The position numbers and the translations under genes were made by a program. The notes below the pieces were generated by a model. That model had not been told where the DNA came from and did not search any database. It was given only the letters and a program-made list of their open reading frames with translations. 64,000 nt of DNA from Pseudomonas fluorescens (GTDB taxonomy: Bacteria; Pseudomonadota; Gammaproteobacteria; Pseudomonadales; Pseudomonadaceae). This document shows, piece by piece, positions 9,204 through 17,880 of the stretch. Within the stretch, counting starts at the first letter, position 1; each line of letters starts with the position of its first letter. The stretch is from contig NZ_MOBX01000013.1 in assembly GCF_003732425.1 (NCBI RefSeq), forward strand, positions 870,026 to 934,025, given 5' to 3'.

Positions 9204-10286
9204 ATGAACATACAAACCGCTGTCCTGCCGCCCCACGCCGAAATGGTTCGCGCCATGCTCGAACGCGACACTGCCTATGAAGGCGTGTTCTTTACGGCGG
9301 TGAAAACCACCGGGATTTTCTGCCGCCCCAGTTGCACGGCGCGCAAGCCGAAACCGGAGAACGTCGAGTTCTTCGCCCATGCCGATGATTGCCTGTCGGC
9401 GGGCTATCGCGCCTGCCTGCGCTGCAAACCACTGGACGCCGCCGCCATCGCCCCGGACTGGGTGCAACGGCTGCTCAACGCCGTGGACGCCGATCCGGAG
9501 ATGCGCTGGAGCGACGCACAATTGCTCGCTGAAGGCATCGAGCCGCTGAAGCTGCGGCGCTGGTTCAAGCAGCATTTCGGCATGACCTTCCATGCGTGGC
9601 TGCGCACGCGTCGGCTAGGCATGGCGCTGGGCGGGATCAAACAAGGCACCTCGATTGATCACGCCGCGTTCGATTCCGGCTATGAATCGCTCAGCGGTTT
9701 TCGGGATGCCTTCCAGAAGTCGTTTCACATCACTCCGGGCCGCGCCGAACACAGCGAGCCACTGCTGTTCACCCGGTTGACCACACCGCTGGGGCCGATG
9801 ATCGCCATGGCTGAACGTCGTGGCCTGGTGTTGCTGGAGTTTCTCGATCGCCCGGCGCTGACCCGCGAAGTCGAAGAACTGCAGGGCCGCTATGGCTACG
9901 CGGTCGCTCCGGGGCACAACGCACATTTGCAGCAGATCGAGGAGCAACTGGCGGCGTACTTCGCCGGCAAGCTCAGCGAATTCAGTGTGCCGCTGCATTT
10001 GCCCGGCAGTGAGTTCGCCCGGCAGGTCTGGTCGGCGCTGCTGCAAATCCCTTACGGCCACACCAGCACCTACGGCGCGATCGCCGCAGGCTTGGGTAAA
10101 CCCGGGGCCAGTCGCGCAGTAGGTCTGGCCAACGGGCACAACCGATTGTCGATCGTGGTGCCCTGCCACCGGGTGATTGGCGCGGATGGCTCGTTGACCG
10201 GCTATGGTGGAGGGCAGCCGCGCAAAGCGTTTCTGCTGCGACTGGAAAACGCCGCCGTGCAGCTCACACAACAACTGGCATTCTGA
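9204..10286 (+). CDS. ada: Bifunctional Ada: methylphosphotriester-sensing regulator and O6-methylguanine-DNA methyltransferase
   Basis: This 360-residue protein has all three Ada modules. The N-terminal zinc site uses Cys40, Cys44, Cys71 and Cys74 (GIFCRPSC, CLRCKP), with Cys40 the expected phosphotriester methyl acceptor. Next comes an AraC-type helix-turn-helix (about 95-180; RDAFQKSFHITPGRA), then the methyltransferase with VVPCHRVIG, acceptor Cys321, the same number as in E. coli Ada. It leads a tightly spaced operon with a PEP-mutase-family gene and an AlkA-like glycosylase, so methylated Ada probably activates all three. The ATG at 9204 is preferred; a GTG at 9168 is possible. Confidence 0.95.
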   Translation: MNIQTAVLPPHAEMVRAMLERDTAYEGVFFTAVKTTGIFCRPSCTARKPKPENVEFFAHADDCLSAGYRACLRCKPLDAAAIAPDWVQRLLNAVDADPEMRWSDAQLLAEGIEPLKLRRWFKQHFGMTFHAWLRTRRLGMALGGIKQGTSIDHAAFDSGYESLSGFRDAFQKSFHITPGRAEHSEPLLFTRLTTPLGPMIAMAERRGLVLLEFLDRPALTREVEELQGRYGYAVAPGHNAHLQQIEEQLAAYFAGKLSEFSVPLHLPGSEFARQVWSALLQIPYGHTSTYGAIAAGLGKPGASRAVGLANGHNRLSIVVPCHRVIGADGSLTGYGGGQPRKAFLLRLENAAVQLTQQLAF

Positions 10287-10318
10287 CCAATCGAAGCAAC
10301 TGACAAGAAGGATTTTTG

Positions 10319-11116
10319 ATGAACGCGCTCGCTACGCAGTTTCACCAGTTGCACCAGCAAGGTCTGTTGATCCTGACCAATGTCGCCGACGCCACCGGTG
10401 CGCGACTGGTCGAGCATCTGGGCGGTAAAGCCGTAGCCACCAGCAGCGCGGCAGTGGCCTGGGCCCACGGCTACCCGGACGGCAACGCCCTGCCCCTCGA
10501 ACGGCTGGTGTCGACGGTGCAAGCCATCGCGCGGGTGATCAGCGTGCCGTTGACCGTGGACGTCGAGGCCGGTTATTCCGATGACCTCGGGCACGTGGCC
10601 GAAGTGCTGGATGCGGTGATTGCGGCGGGTGCTGTCGGCATCAATATCGAGGACGGTTCTGCCGATCCTGAACTGCTGGTGCGCAAGATCGAAGTGGCGC
10701 GACAGGTGGCCAACAAGCGCGAGGTGAAGCTGTTTATCAATGCGCGCACCGATGTCTATCTGAAAAGCCTGGTACCGGCCGAAGATCGTGTCGCCGAAAC
10801 CCTGCGTCGCGCCGCGCTGTATCAAGCGGCGGGCGCCGATGGTCTGTTCGCGGCGGGCGTCACGGGTGCCTATGAGATCGAGGCAATCTGCAAAGGCACG
10901 ACGCTGCCGGTCAATGTGCTGGGCTTCACTTGCCTGCCGTCGCCTGCAGAGCTGCAGGCGCTGGGCGTACGCCGCTTGAGCGCCGGCTCTGGCATCGCCG
11001 AATTCCTCTATGGCGCGATGGGCGGGCTGGTGAAAAGCTTTCTGGCCAGCGGCAAACTCGATACCCATGACCTCAAGGCCTTCACCTACGGCGAAGTCAA
11101 CGGCTTGCTGAAGTAA
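10319..11116 (+). CDS. Isocitrate lyase / PEP mutase superfamily protein
   Basis: The 265-residue TIM-barrel protein shows LTVDVEAGYSDD (metal-binding loop), GAVGINIEDG and LFINARTDVYL, the order seen in the PEP mutase/oxaloacetate decarboxylase branch. The catalytic Lys-Cys loop of true isocitrate lyases is not obvious, so the substrate is unknown. A clear AAGAAGGA ribosome site precedes the ATG. It sits 32 bases after ada and one base before the glycosylase gene, so it is co-transcribed with alkylation repair. Confidence 0.85.
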   Translation: MNALATQFHQLHQQGLLILTNVADATGARLVEHLGGKAVATSSAAVAWAHGYPDGNALPLERLVSTVQAIARVISVPLTVDVEAGYSDDLGHVAEVLDAVIAAGAVGINIEDGSADPELLVRKIEVARQVANKREVKLFINARTDVYLKSLVPAEDRVAETLRRAALYQAAGADGLFAAGVTGAYEIEAICKGTTLPVNVLGFTCLPSPAELQALGVRRLSAGSGIAEFLYGAMGGLVKSFLASGKLDTHDLKAFTYGEVNGLLK

Positions 11117-11117
11117 C

Positions 11118-11747
11118 ATGGCTGAGGATTATCAGGCGGCCAGTGCGTTTCTGGCCGCGCTTGATCCGGACTGGCAGCGCCATGTCGCAGCGGTCGGCCC
11201 GTGTCTGCATCAGCCGCATCCGGCGCGCGATCCGTACGAGTCGCTGGTGCGGGCGATTGCTTATCAGCAACTGCATGCCAAGGCTGGCGATGCGATTATC
11301 GGGCGCTTGGTGGGGTTGTTTCCCGGTCAGACATTTCCTCGTCCCGAGCAGATGCTTGCGACGGAGTTTGATCGTCTGCGCAGTTGCGGGTTTTCCGCGG
11401 GCAAGATTGCGACGATTCAAGGGATTGCTCAGGCGACACTGGATGGCGTGGTGCCGGATTACGCCACGGCACTGGCTATGGATGACGAGGCGCTGATCGA
11501 GCGTTTGATCAGTCTGCGCGGGGTAGGTCGCTGGACGGTAGAGATGTTGCTGATCTACAGCCTGGAGCGCATGGATATTTTGCCGGCGGATGATTTTGGC
11601 GTGCGCGAGGGGTATCGGCGGTTGAAGGGGCTGGAGGTGCAGCCGACGCGCAGGCAGATGGTTGAGATCGGGTTGGTTTGGAGTCCTTTTCGGACGGTGG
11701 CGGCTTGGTATTTGTGGCGGGTGCCGAAACCGTTGCCCTCACCCTGA
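11118..11747 (+). CDS. AlkA-like DNA-3-methyladenine glycosylase (HhH-GPD)
   Basis: The 209-residue protein carries the helix-hairpin-helix LISLRGVGRWTVEMLLIYSL and, 15 residues on, the catalytic aspartate in ILPADDFGV. IAYQQLHAKAGDAI is the conserved N-terminal helix of the family. It lacks the extra N-terminal domain of E. coli AlkA, being a compact form. It removes alkylated bases, complementing the direct reversal by Ada. The stop codon falls inside the first arm of the downstream inverted repeat. Confidence 0.9.
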   Translation: MAEDYQAASAFLAALDPDWQRHVAAVGPCLHQPHPARDPYESLVRAIAYQQLHAKAGDAIIGRLVGLFPGQTFPRPEQMLATEFDRLRSCGFSAGKIATIQGIAQATLDGVVPDYATALAMDDEALIERLISLRGVGRWTVEMLLIYSLERMDILPADDFGVREGYRRLKGLEVQPTRRQMVEIGLVWSPFRTVAAWYLWRVPKPLPSP

Positions 11748-11931
11748 CCCTCTCCCAGAGGGAGAAGGAACTGATTGGCGGATATTGGAGATTGACGCCG
11801 ACTTGAAATAGCGTCTGTGAATCCATGATCGCCAAGACTTGGATCCATAATCGACTCGGATTTTCAGGTCGATGTTTAATGCAAGACACCTCGGTCGGCC
11901 CCTCTGGGAGTGGGCTGGGGTGAGGGGCCTT
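11736..11931. repeat. CCCTCACCCTGACCCTCTCCC inverted repeat with long loop
   Basis: The first arm (CCCTCACCCTGACC, then CTCCCAGAGG) and the complementary arm (CCTCTGGGAGTGGGCTGGGG, then TGAGGGG) are about 130 bases apart. This is a fourth intergenic repeat family in the window. It fills most of the 320-base gap after the glycosylase gene; nothing coding was recognised there. A half-copy recurs at 39458. Confidence 0.75.
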
Positions 11932-12067
11932 TGACTGTATCGCACTGTATATTCCGAAGCCGCAGACACACCGAAAGCACAATTCCCCACCCTCGCCGAC
12001 ACATCCCCGATACACCCCAACGCTGAAATACCCCGGTCGACTTCACTCAACTCACCGGAGCTGCACC

Positions 12068-12583
12068 ATGACCGCCACCCTTGCAACCGCCGTCAAAAGC
12101 CTGCACCTGAACCTCGACCGCGCCGGCACCTGGCTTGCGCCACTGACCCTGCGCCTGTTCATCGCCTGGGAATTCTTCGAGTCCGGGCTGGAGAAATTCA
12201 ACGGGCAGAACTGGTTCGAAGACATCCAGGACAGATTCCCCTTCCCGTTCGATCACCTGCCGGCAACGCTGAACTGGGAACTGTCGATGTGGGCCGAGCT
12301 GATCTGCGGTGTGGCGATTCTGCTCGGTTTCGGCACGCGGATCGCGGCGGTTTCGCTGATCGTGGTCACCGTCGTGGCCACCGCCGCCGTGCATTGGCCC
12401 GCTGACTGGTCGTCACTGAGCGAGCTGGCGCAGGGGTATGCGATCACCAACAAAGGCTTCGGCAACTTCAAGCTGCCGGCGATTTACCTGGCGGCGCTGC
12501 TACCGCTGGTGTTCGCCGGGGCTGGCAAGTTGAGTGTCGATGCGTGGCTGGCGCGGGTGTTCTGGAACAGCAGCACCCGCTGA
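12068..12583 (+). CDS. DoxX-family membrane protein
   Basis: The 171-residue protein has four predicted membrane helices, the first containing [20 protein letters not shown], which matches the DoxX/DoxD N-terminus; [15 protein letters not shown] follows. Family members are linked to redox or thiosulfate-quinone chemistry in some archaea and to oxidative-stress complexes in some bacteria; no specific role can be given here. It starts after CCGGAGCTGCACC. The L,D-transpeptidase gene converges 3 bases downstream. Confidence 0.85.
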   Translation: MTATLATAVKSLHLNLDRAGTWLAPLTLRLFIAWEFFESGLEKFNGQNWFEDIQDRFPFPFDHLPATLNWELSMWAELICGVAILLGFGTRIAAVSLIVVTVVATAAVHWPADWSSLSELAQGYAITNKGFGNFKLPAIYLAALLPLVFAGAGKLSVDAWLARVFWNSSTR

Positions 12584-12586
12584 TGC

Positions 12587-14203
12587 TCAATGCGCCCGAT
12601 CAAGCCCGGCGAGCAAGGCGCTGTCGCGGCTGTAGATGTCCGGCGCGTAACGCACACGGCCACTGCTGTCGACCTGTGCCGTCCAGTAAGTCATCAGGAT
12701 CGGCACCGGCGCCGACAGACGAAATTCGTGGGTGGTGCCGGTGGCCAGCAGGGTTTCGGTGCGGGCCTTTTCCGCCGGCGTGAGCAGCAGATCACGCAGT
12801 TGCATCGGGTGCTCGACCCGCACGCAGCCGGAACTGAAGGCGCGCGGGCCTTTCTCGAACAGCGCCTTGCTTGGCGTGTCGTGCAGGTACACCGAGAACG
12901 GGTTGGGGAAGCGGATGACCATTTGCCCCAGCGGATTACGCGGCCCGGCGTCCTGGCGCAGCATGATGTTGCCGGGGTTGTCCCAATCGATGTCCGCCGC
13001 CGCCAGCGGCTGCCCGTTGGCGTCGAGCACTTGCAGGTTCTGCCGGCTGAGGAAGGTCTGGTCCTTGCGGATTTCCGGGAGTTTGTCTTCCTTCCAGATG
13101 GTCGGTGGCACGGTCCAGGTCGGGTTCAGGGTCAGGCGCGTCACCCGGGATTTCAGCAGCGGCGTCTGGCGTGCGGCGCGGCCCACCTGAGTACGCGTCT
13201 GCCACACCGCCACACCGCCCTGATACAGCGTCAGTTCAGCAGCGGCGACGTTGACCAGCAAGACATTGGGCTCCATGTCCTGGGCCATCCAGCGGAAACG
13301 TTCGAGGTTGACCCGCAGTTGCTCACGGCGGCTCAGCGGACTGATGTTGAGTTCGGCAATCGTTCCCGGCCCGACCACGCCGTCAGCCTGCAGCGAATGG
13401 TTGGCCTGGAAACTCTTCACGGCGTCGACCAGCACGCCGTCATAAGCATTCCCGAGAGTCCCGATGGCGTCGGTCAGATAGCCTTCGCTGTACAAACGCT
13501 GGGCCAGTTCCGGCACGCGTTTGTCTTCCATGGCCGGGCGCAACAGCGGCCCGCTGCCCACCGACTGCCACTGCGGCAGGGCTTTGAGCCGTTGCGCCGC
13601 GTAGAGCTGGCGCAGGTCCTGATATTGCGCCAGGCGCGGACGGGCCAGATCAAACGCGGCGGGAATGTCGTGCATGCCCGGTACGGCGATGGCCAACAAT
13701 TCCGCCTGACGGTCGCGCGGGAGATCGTCAGCGCGCCACAGCGGTTCGAAGTGCGATTGCAACAGGCGACCGTAGTGCAAATCCTGCAGGGCCTGGAGGT
13801 AGTTGCGACTGATATCGATGTCCGCGCACAACTCGCCATCCTGGGGCACGGTGGTCGCGATCGGATAGCGTTTAGGATTGAGGCCATCGTCGGCCAACAG
13901 CTGCAATTGCGCCTGCAAAGCCGGCAATCGTGCCGATTCGCTGGCCCACACCGGCATCCAGTCCTGCTGCTGGTAGAACGCCTGCAATTGCGTCAGCGCC
14001 GGGCCGTTGAGACGCGCGGCAATCGCCGGACACGACTGCGCCAGGCTGATCAAAACCGCCTGCAACGGACTTTGCGGTTCTACCGGCATTTCTGCCGGTG
14101 GCGTTGGCAATGTCTCCAGCGGCGGCAACGGCTCATCGGCACAAGCGACAAACGGCGCAGCGAGCAAACAAATGCTCAAGTAGCATGCGTACTTTTTGAA
14201 CAA
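12587..14203 (-). CDS. Murein L,D-transpeptidase, YcbB/LdtD type
   Basis: The 538-residue periplasmic enzyme has a signal peptide ending near VACA, a scaffold region, a peptidoglycan-binding domain (VDAVKSFQANHSLQADGVVG) and a YkuD catalytic domain with HDTPSKALFEKG and SSGCVRVEHP; the nucleophile is Cys460. This large architecture is that of LdtD, which makes 3-3 crosslinks in peptidoglycan. The start is a TTG, supported by GGAG eight bases upstream and by the signal peptide beginning there; the nearest ATG is out of frame. Confidence 0.92.
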   Translation of the reverse strand: MFKKYACYLSICLLAAPFVACADEPLPPLETLPTPPAEMPVEPQSPLQAVLISLAQSCPAIAARLNGPALTQLQAFYQQQDWMPVWASESARLPALQAQLQLLADDGLNPKRYPIATTVPQDGELCADIDISRNYLQALQDLHYGRLLQSHFEPLWRADDLPRDRQAELLAIAVPGMHDIPAAFDLARPRLAQYQDLRQLYAAQRLKALPQWQSVGSGPLLRPAMEDKRVPELAQRLYSEGYLTDAIGTLGNAYDGVLVDAVKSFQANHSLQADGVVGPGTIAELNISPLSRREQLRVNLERFRWMAQDMEPNVLLVNVAAAELTLYQGGVAVWQTRTQVGRAARQTPLLKSRVTRLTLNPTWTVPPTIWKEDKLPEIRKDQTFLSRQNLQVLDANGQPLAAADIDWDNPGNIMLRQDAGPRNPLGQMVIRFPNPFSVYLHDTPSKALFEKGPRAFSSGCVRVEHPMQLRDLLLTPAEKARTETLLATGTTHEFRLSAPVPILMTYWTAQVDSSGRVRYAPDIYSRDSALLAGLDRAH

Positions 14204-14353
14204 CTGCTTTACTCCAATCCATGGCCGTCTAGATGATGGCCAACCTTACATCAGGTGCGCTGAACAGTCAGGCTCGATCTGTGGGCTTGCGGGTAACGAC
14301 TGGGAGTCAAGAGCCAAAGTGCCAAATAAGTAGCAAGTGAGGACACTTTATAA

Positions 14354-15064
14354 ATGTTGACGTTTTTGCGCCGACTTCTGTTGACTGCCACCGCTCTCGT
14401 CGTGACCAGTCCCGTTTTTGCCGCCGGCAAACCCTCGCCGGTTCTCTTCACCAGCCTCGCGCACGCCGCGCCAGAACTCAATCCCCAAGCGCTGAAAGGT
14501 GCGTTGAGCGCCATGCAGTGCGCGGTCAACAACGGTGCGAAACCGTCGCGCCACCTGGCGATCATCGACTATTCGCAACCGTCCACCGAACGCCGCCTGT
14601 GGATCTTCGACCTCAGCAAACAGAAATTGGTGCTGCGCGATCTGGTCGCCCATGGTTCGAATTCCGGGGAAAACTTCGCCACGCAGTTTTCCAATGTCGA
14701 AGGCAGTTATCAATCCAGCCTTGGCCTGTTCCGCACCCAGGAAAGCTATAGCGGCACCCACGGTTATTCGCTGCGCATGGACGGTCTTGAGCCGGGCTTC
14801 AATGACATGGCCCGCGATCGCGCCATCGTCATTCACGCCGCCAGTTATGTGAATCCGTTGTGGAGCAAGAAACAGGGACGCATCGGCCGCAGCCAGGGCT
14901 GCCCGGCAGTGCGGCCGCAGATTGCCAAACAGGTGATTGATCGTCTGAAGAACGGCCAGTTCATGTTTTCGTGGTACCCGGATCAGCGCTGGCTGAAGTC
15001 GTCGCCGTACCTGAACTGCCAGCCGCAGCAGGTGGCGAGCATCCTCAATACCCACGCGAGCTGA
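14354..15064 (+). CDS. Small murein L,D-transpeptidase-like protein (YkuD_2 type)
   Basis: The 236-residue exported protein has a signal peptide cleaved after PVFAA. The catalytic stretch is IVIHAASYVN followed by GRIGRSQGCPAVRP, with nucleophile Cys183. The SQGCPAV signature is that of the YkuD_2 group, a distinct branch from the larger enzyme on the other side of the divergent promoter (14204-14353). The two genes may therefore share regulation. The exact peptidoglycan reaction is unproven for this group. Confidence 0.86.
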   Translation: MLTFLRRLLLTATALVVTSPVFAAGKPSPVLFTSLAHAAPELNPQALKGALSAMQCAVNNGAKPSRHLAIIDYSQPSTERRLWIFDLSKQKLVLRDLVAHGSNSGENFATQFSNVEGSYQSSLGLFRTQESYSGTHGYSLRMDGLEPGFNDMARDRAIVIHAASYVNPLWSKKQGRIGRSQGCPAVRPQIAKQVIDRLKNGQFMFSWYPDQRWLKSSPYLNCQPQQVASILNTHAS

Positions 15065-15082
15065 CCGACCACCACAAATCCC

Positions 15083-15169
15083 CTGTAGGAGCTGCCGAAG
15101 GCTGCGATCTTTTGACTTTGACGTTTAGAAGCAAGATCAAAAGATCGCAGCCTTCGGCAGCTCCTACAG
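15083..15169. repeat. GGAGCTGCCGAAGGCTGCGA inverted repeat
   Basis: Near-perfect hairpin with arms ending in TCTTTTGA, located after the YkuD_2 gene and before the metal-response promoter. Confidence 0.9.
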
Positions 15170-15189
15170 GGAGATTCGCAATCACTTTC

Positions 15190-15205
15190 ATTACAACTTT
15201 GTCAT
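15190..15205 (+). promoter_or_regulatory. CusR/CopR-like palindromic box
   Basis: ATTACAACTTTGTCAT is an imperfect palindrome (6 of 7 arm positions) resembling the CusR/CopR operator pattern TGACAA-NN-TTGTCA. It lies 91 bases upstream of the DUF2790 gene and its two-component system, where an autoregulatory site of this response-regulator class would be expected. Assignment is by resemblance only. Confidence 0.5.
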
Positions 15206-15295
15206 TCAGCTGTCGGTTTGCCGTGCGGATCGCTCGGTAGCCTGAAGTTGTCCCGGCGCCAATGCCGATCAACCTTGACCACTGAGTGACTGACC

Positions 15296-15553
15296 ATGAA
15301 AAGCCTCCTGCTCGCCTTCACCGCCCTCCTCGCCACCGGCAGCGCGTTCGCCGCGAACATGCCCGACACTTCCGTGATCCATGACAAATCCGGTTTCTAC
15401 GTCAATCTGGATGTCGACAAAGTCCTGTCCAGCACCGATATTTCACAAGCGTGTGGCGTGGTCCCGGCGCAATTGAAATACCTCGACCATCAGGGCCGCG
15501 AACATGTGCTGGACTATCAGGTACAAGGCAGCGGCTGCATCAATGACCATTGA
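15296..15553 (+). CDS. DUF2790 small periplasmic protein
   Basis: The 85-residue protein has a signal peptide (MKSLLLAFTALLATGSAFAA) and a mature part of about 65 residues with ISQACGVVPAQLKYLDHQGR and a C-terminal GSGC. The two cysteines could form a disulfide. This matches DUF2790, a family found mostly in Pseudomonas and often beside metal-responsive two-component systems. It is followed after 9 bases by such a system, so it is probably a target or accessory of it. Function unknown. Confidence 0.82.
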   Translation: MKSLLLAFTALLATGSAFAANMPDTSVIHDKSGFYVNLDVDKVLSSTDISQACGVVPAQLKYLDHQGREHVLDYQVQGSGCINDH

Positions 15554-15562
15554 GACTGATCG

Positions 15563-16234
15563 ATGAATATTCTGGTTGTCGAAGACGAACCCAAGGCCGG
15601 CAATTACCTGCTCAACGGTTTGCAGGAACTGGGTTACAGCGTCAGCCTCGCCCGCGACGGCGCCGACGGGCTGCACTTGGCGCTGGAACACAGTTTCGAT
15701 GTGATCGTGCTCGATGTGATGATGCCGAAAATGGATGGCTGGGAAGTCCTGCGCCGGCTGCGCAAGGAAGCCGACACACCGGTGCTGTTTCTCACCGCCC
15801 GCGACGATATCGCTGACCGCGTCAAAGGTCTCGAACTGGGTGCCGACGATTACCTGATCAAGCCGTTTTCCTTCGCCGAACTGGTGGCGCGCCTGCGCAC
15901 CCTGACCCGGCGCGGACCGATTCATGAAGACGAACAATTGCAGGTCGCCGACCTGCAGATCGATGTGCTCAAACGCCGCGTGACCCGCGCCGGGGTGCGC
16001 ATCACCCTGACCAACAAGGAGTTCGCGTTGCTGCAGTTGTTCGCCACCCATACCGGGCAGGTGCTGGCGCGTTCGCTGATCGCTTCGCGGGTCTGGGACA
16101 TGAATTTCGACAGCGACACTAATGTGGTTGATGTCGCCGTGCGCCGTTTGCGGGCGAAGATCGATGACCCGTTCCAGCTCAAGCTGATCCACAGCGTGCG
16201 CGGTATCGGCTATCGCTTCGATACGCAACCATGA
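15563..16234 (+). CDS. Heavy-metal-type OmpR-family response regulator
   Basis: The 223-residue regulator has a receiver domain with Asp51 as phospho-acceptor ([14 protein letters not shown]) and Lys in DYLIKPFSF, then a winged-helix domain ending [15 protein letters not shown] ([13 protein letters not shown]). [18 protein letters not shown] is characteristic of the CopR/CusR/IrlR/CzcR subgroup. Which metal or stress it reads is not decided by the sequence. It overlaps the sensor kinase gene by ATGA. Confidence 0.92.
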   Translation: MNILVVEDEPKAGNYLLNGLQELGYSVSLARDGADGLHLALEHSFDVIVLDVMMPKMDGWEVLRRLRKEADTPVLFLTARDDIADRVKGLELGADDYLIKPFSFAELVARLRTLTRRGPIHEDEQLQVADLQIDVLKRRVTRAGVRITLTNKEFALLQLFATHTGQVLARSLIASRVWDMNFDSDTNVVDVAVRRLRAKIDDPFQLKLIHSVRGIGYRFDTQP

Positions 16235-17637
16235 GCAGCCCTCGGCCGTATTCGTTAACCCTGCGCCTGGCGCTGGTCTTCGCCCTGCTCGCGTTCGCCT
16301 CGCTGGCCGGTCTTGGCGCAGCGCTGTATGGCGAACTCGAAGCGCAACTGATTCGCCGCGACGACATCTCGCTGGTCAGCCGCGTCGACCAGTTGCGCAC
16401 TTTCCTCAACGACAGCAACACCCTCGAATTGATCAAGAACAAACCGGCGCTGTTCCAGAACATGCTCGGCAATCGCGAAGCGCTGCTGACCATTGGTGCG
16501 CCGGGGCAGCCGCCGTTGCTGGTGGTCAATCCGGGCAATCTGAGCACGCCGACGTTGCCAGCAGTCCCCGTCGATCATGCGATGACGCTCAAGGATGTGC
16601 AGCATTTGCCAAGTGTCGACGGTGTGCCGTTTTCGGCGGTGGCGGCGAGTATTGATTCCGGTGAACTGGGCAATTTGCAAGTCACCACCGGGCGCCTCAT
16701 GAGCGAGCGCACAGCGATGCTCGCCAATTACCGTTTGAGTGTCTATGGCCTCGCCTCGCTGGCGGCGTTGTTACTGGCGGTGGTGGGCTGTTTGCTGGTG
16801 TATCGCGGTTTGCTGCCGTTGCGGCGACTGGCGAAACACGCGCATGGCATTGGTGTCGGCAACCTTGGCGAACGCCTCGCCAGTCACGGAGCCCCACGGG
16901 AATTGCAACCGATGATCGAAGCGTTCAACGCCATGCTCGATCGACTCGCCAAGGGTTTTGCGCAGTTGAGCCAGGTATCCACCGACATGGCCCATGAGTT
17001 GCGCACGCCGATCAACAACCTGCTCGGCGAAACCCAGGTTGCGCTGCAGCAGAACCGCAGCATCGAGGCCTACCAGCAACTGCTCGCCTCCAATGTCGAA
17101 GAGCTGGAGCGCCTGACGCGCATGCTCGACAACATGCTGTTTCTTGCCCGCACCGATCCGGCCAGTGCCCTGAGCCAGCGGCAGGAGCTGGACGCGGCAG
17201 ATGAAATGCAGCGCATTGCCGATTACTTTGAAGGCCTCGCGGCGGATGTCGGGGTTTGCATCGAGGCACGCGGCAGCGGTGTGATCTGGGCCGAACCGAT
17301 GCTGCTACGCCGCGCACTGGCCAATTTGTGCGCCAATGCGATTAAGTACGGCACAGCGGATTCGACGGTGCAGGTGGAAGCGATTGCCGAGATCGACGGC
17401 GCCTATCTGCGGGTACGCAATCACGGCGAAACCATTGCCCCTGAGCATCTGGCGCGGCTGTTCGAACGTTTTTATCGTGTTGATCAGTCCCGTGAGCGCT
17501 CGGCGCAATCCAATGGTTTGGGTTTGTCGATCGTCGCGACCATCATGCAGTTGCATCAGGGCCGTTATAGCGCCAGCAGTGCCGATGGCATCACCTGCTT
17601 CGAACTCTTTTTCCCCGCGCGTCAACCTCGAGACTGA
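16231..17637 (+). CDS. Heavy-metal-type sensor histidine kinase
   Basis: The 468-residue membrane kinase has two membrane helices (about 15-35 and 168-192) flanking a periplasmic sensor domain, then HAMP, HisKA with [11 protein letters not shown] (His255) and an HATPase domain with [10 protein letters not shown] and [12 protein letters not shown]. This is the CusS/IrlS layout. The sensor domain has no His- or Met-rich metal cluster that I can see, so copper or silver sensing should not be assumed. It is the last gene of the DUF2790 operon and is followed by two REP pairs. Confidence 0.92.
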   Translation: MSSPRPYSLTLRLALVFALLAFASLAGLGAALYGELEAQLIRRDDISLVSRVDQLRTFLNDSNTLELIKNKPALFQNMLGNREALLTIGAPGQPPLLVVNPGNLSTPTLPAVPVDHAMTLKDVQHLPSVDGVPFSAVAASIDSGELGNLQVTTGRLMSERTAMLANYRLSVYGLASLAALLLAVVGCLLVYRGLLPLRRLAKHAHGIGVGNLGERLASHGAPRELQPMIEAFNAMLDRLAKGFAQLSQVSTDMAHELRTPINNLLGETQVALQQNRSIEAYQQLLASNVEELERLTRMLDNMLFLARTDPASALSQRQELDAADEMQRIADYFEGLAADVGVCIEARGSGVIWAEPMLLRRALANLCANAIKYGTADSTVQVEAIAEIDGAYLRVRNHGETIAPEHLARLFERFYRVDQSRERSAQSNGLGLSIVATIMQLHQGRYSASSADGITCFELFFPARQPRD

Positions 17638-17654
17638 ACATCACCACTTTTCCC

Positions 17655-17745
17655 CTGTGGGAGCGAGCCTGCTCGCGAAAGCGGAGTGTCAGTCACCGGA
17701 GATGTTACCTGTGCCGGCCTCTTCGCGAGCAGGCTCACTCCCACA
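17655..17745. repeat. REP pair, copy 1 of a tandem duplicate
   Basis: Inverted GAGCGAGCCTGCTCGCGA half-sites with loop text GTGTCAGTCACCGGAGATG shared with the next unit. The start-to-start distance to that unit is 134 bases. Confidence 0.9.
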
Positions 17746-17788
17746 TTCGATCTCGGTTCGGCCGAAGATCTACTGATCAACCCGCCCC

Positions 17789-17880
17789 CTGTGGGAGCGA
17801 GCCTGCTCGCGAAAGCAGAGTGTCAGTCACCGGAGATGCTACCTGTGCCGGCCTCTTCGCGAGCAGGCTCACTCCTACAG
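17789..17880. repeat. REP pair, copy 2 of a tandem duplicate
   Basis: Same arms and loop as the preceding unit. Its distal part is read as the last codons of the MFS gene, giving the tail CRSEPAREEAG. Confidence 0.9.

Noticed and set aside
12590..14236. 548-codon frame on the plus strand opposite the L,D-transpeptidase gene
   Set aside because: It is the antisense shadow of a high-GC gene; the transpeptidase has signal peptide and catalytic motifs.
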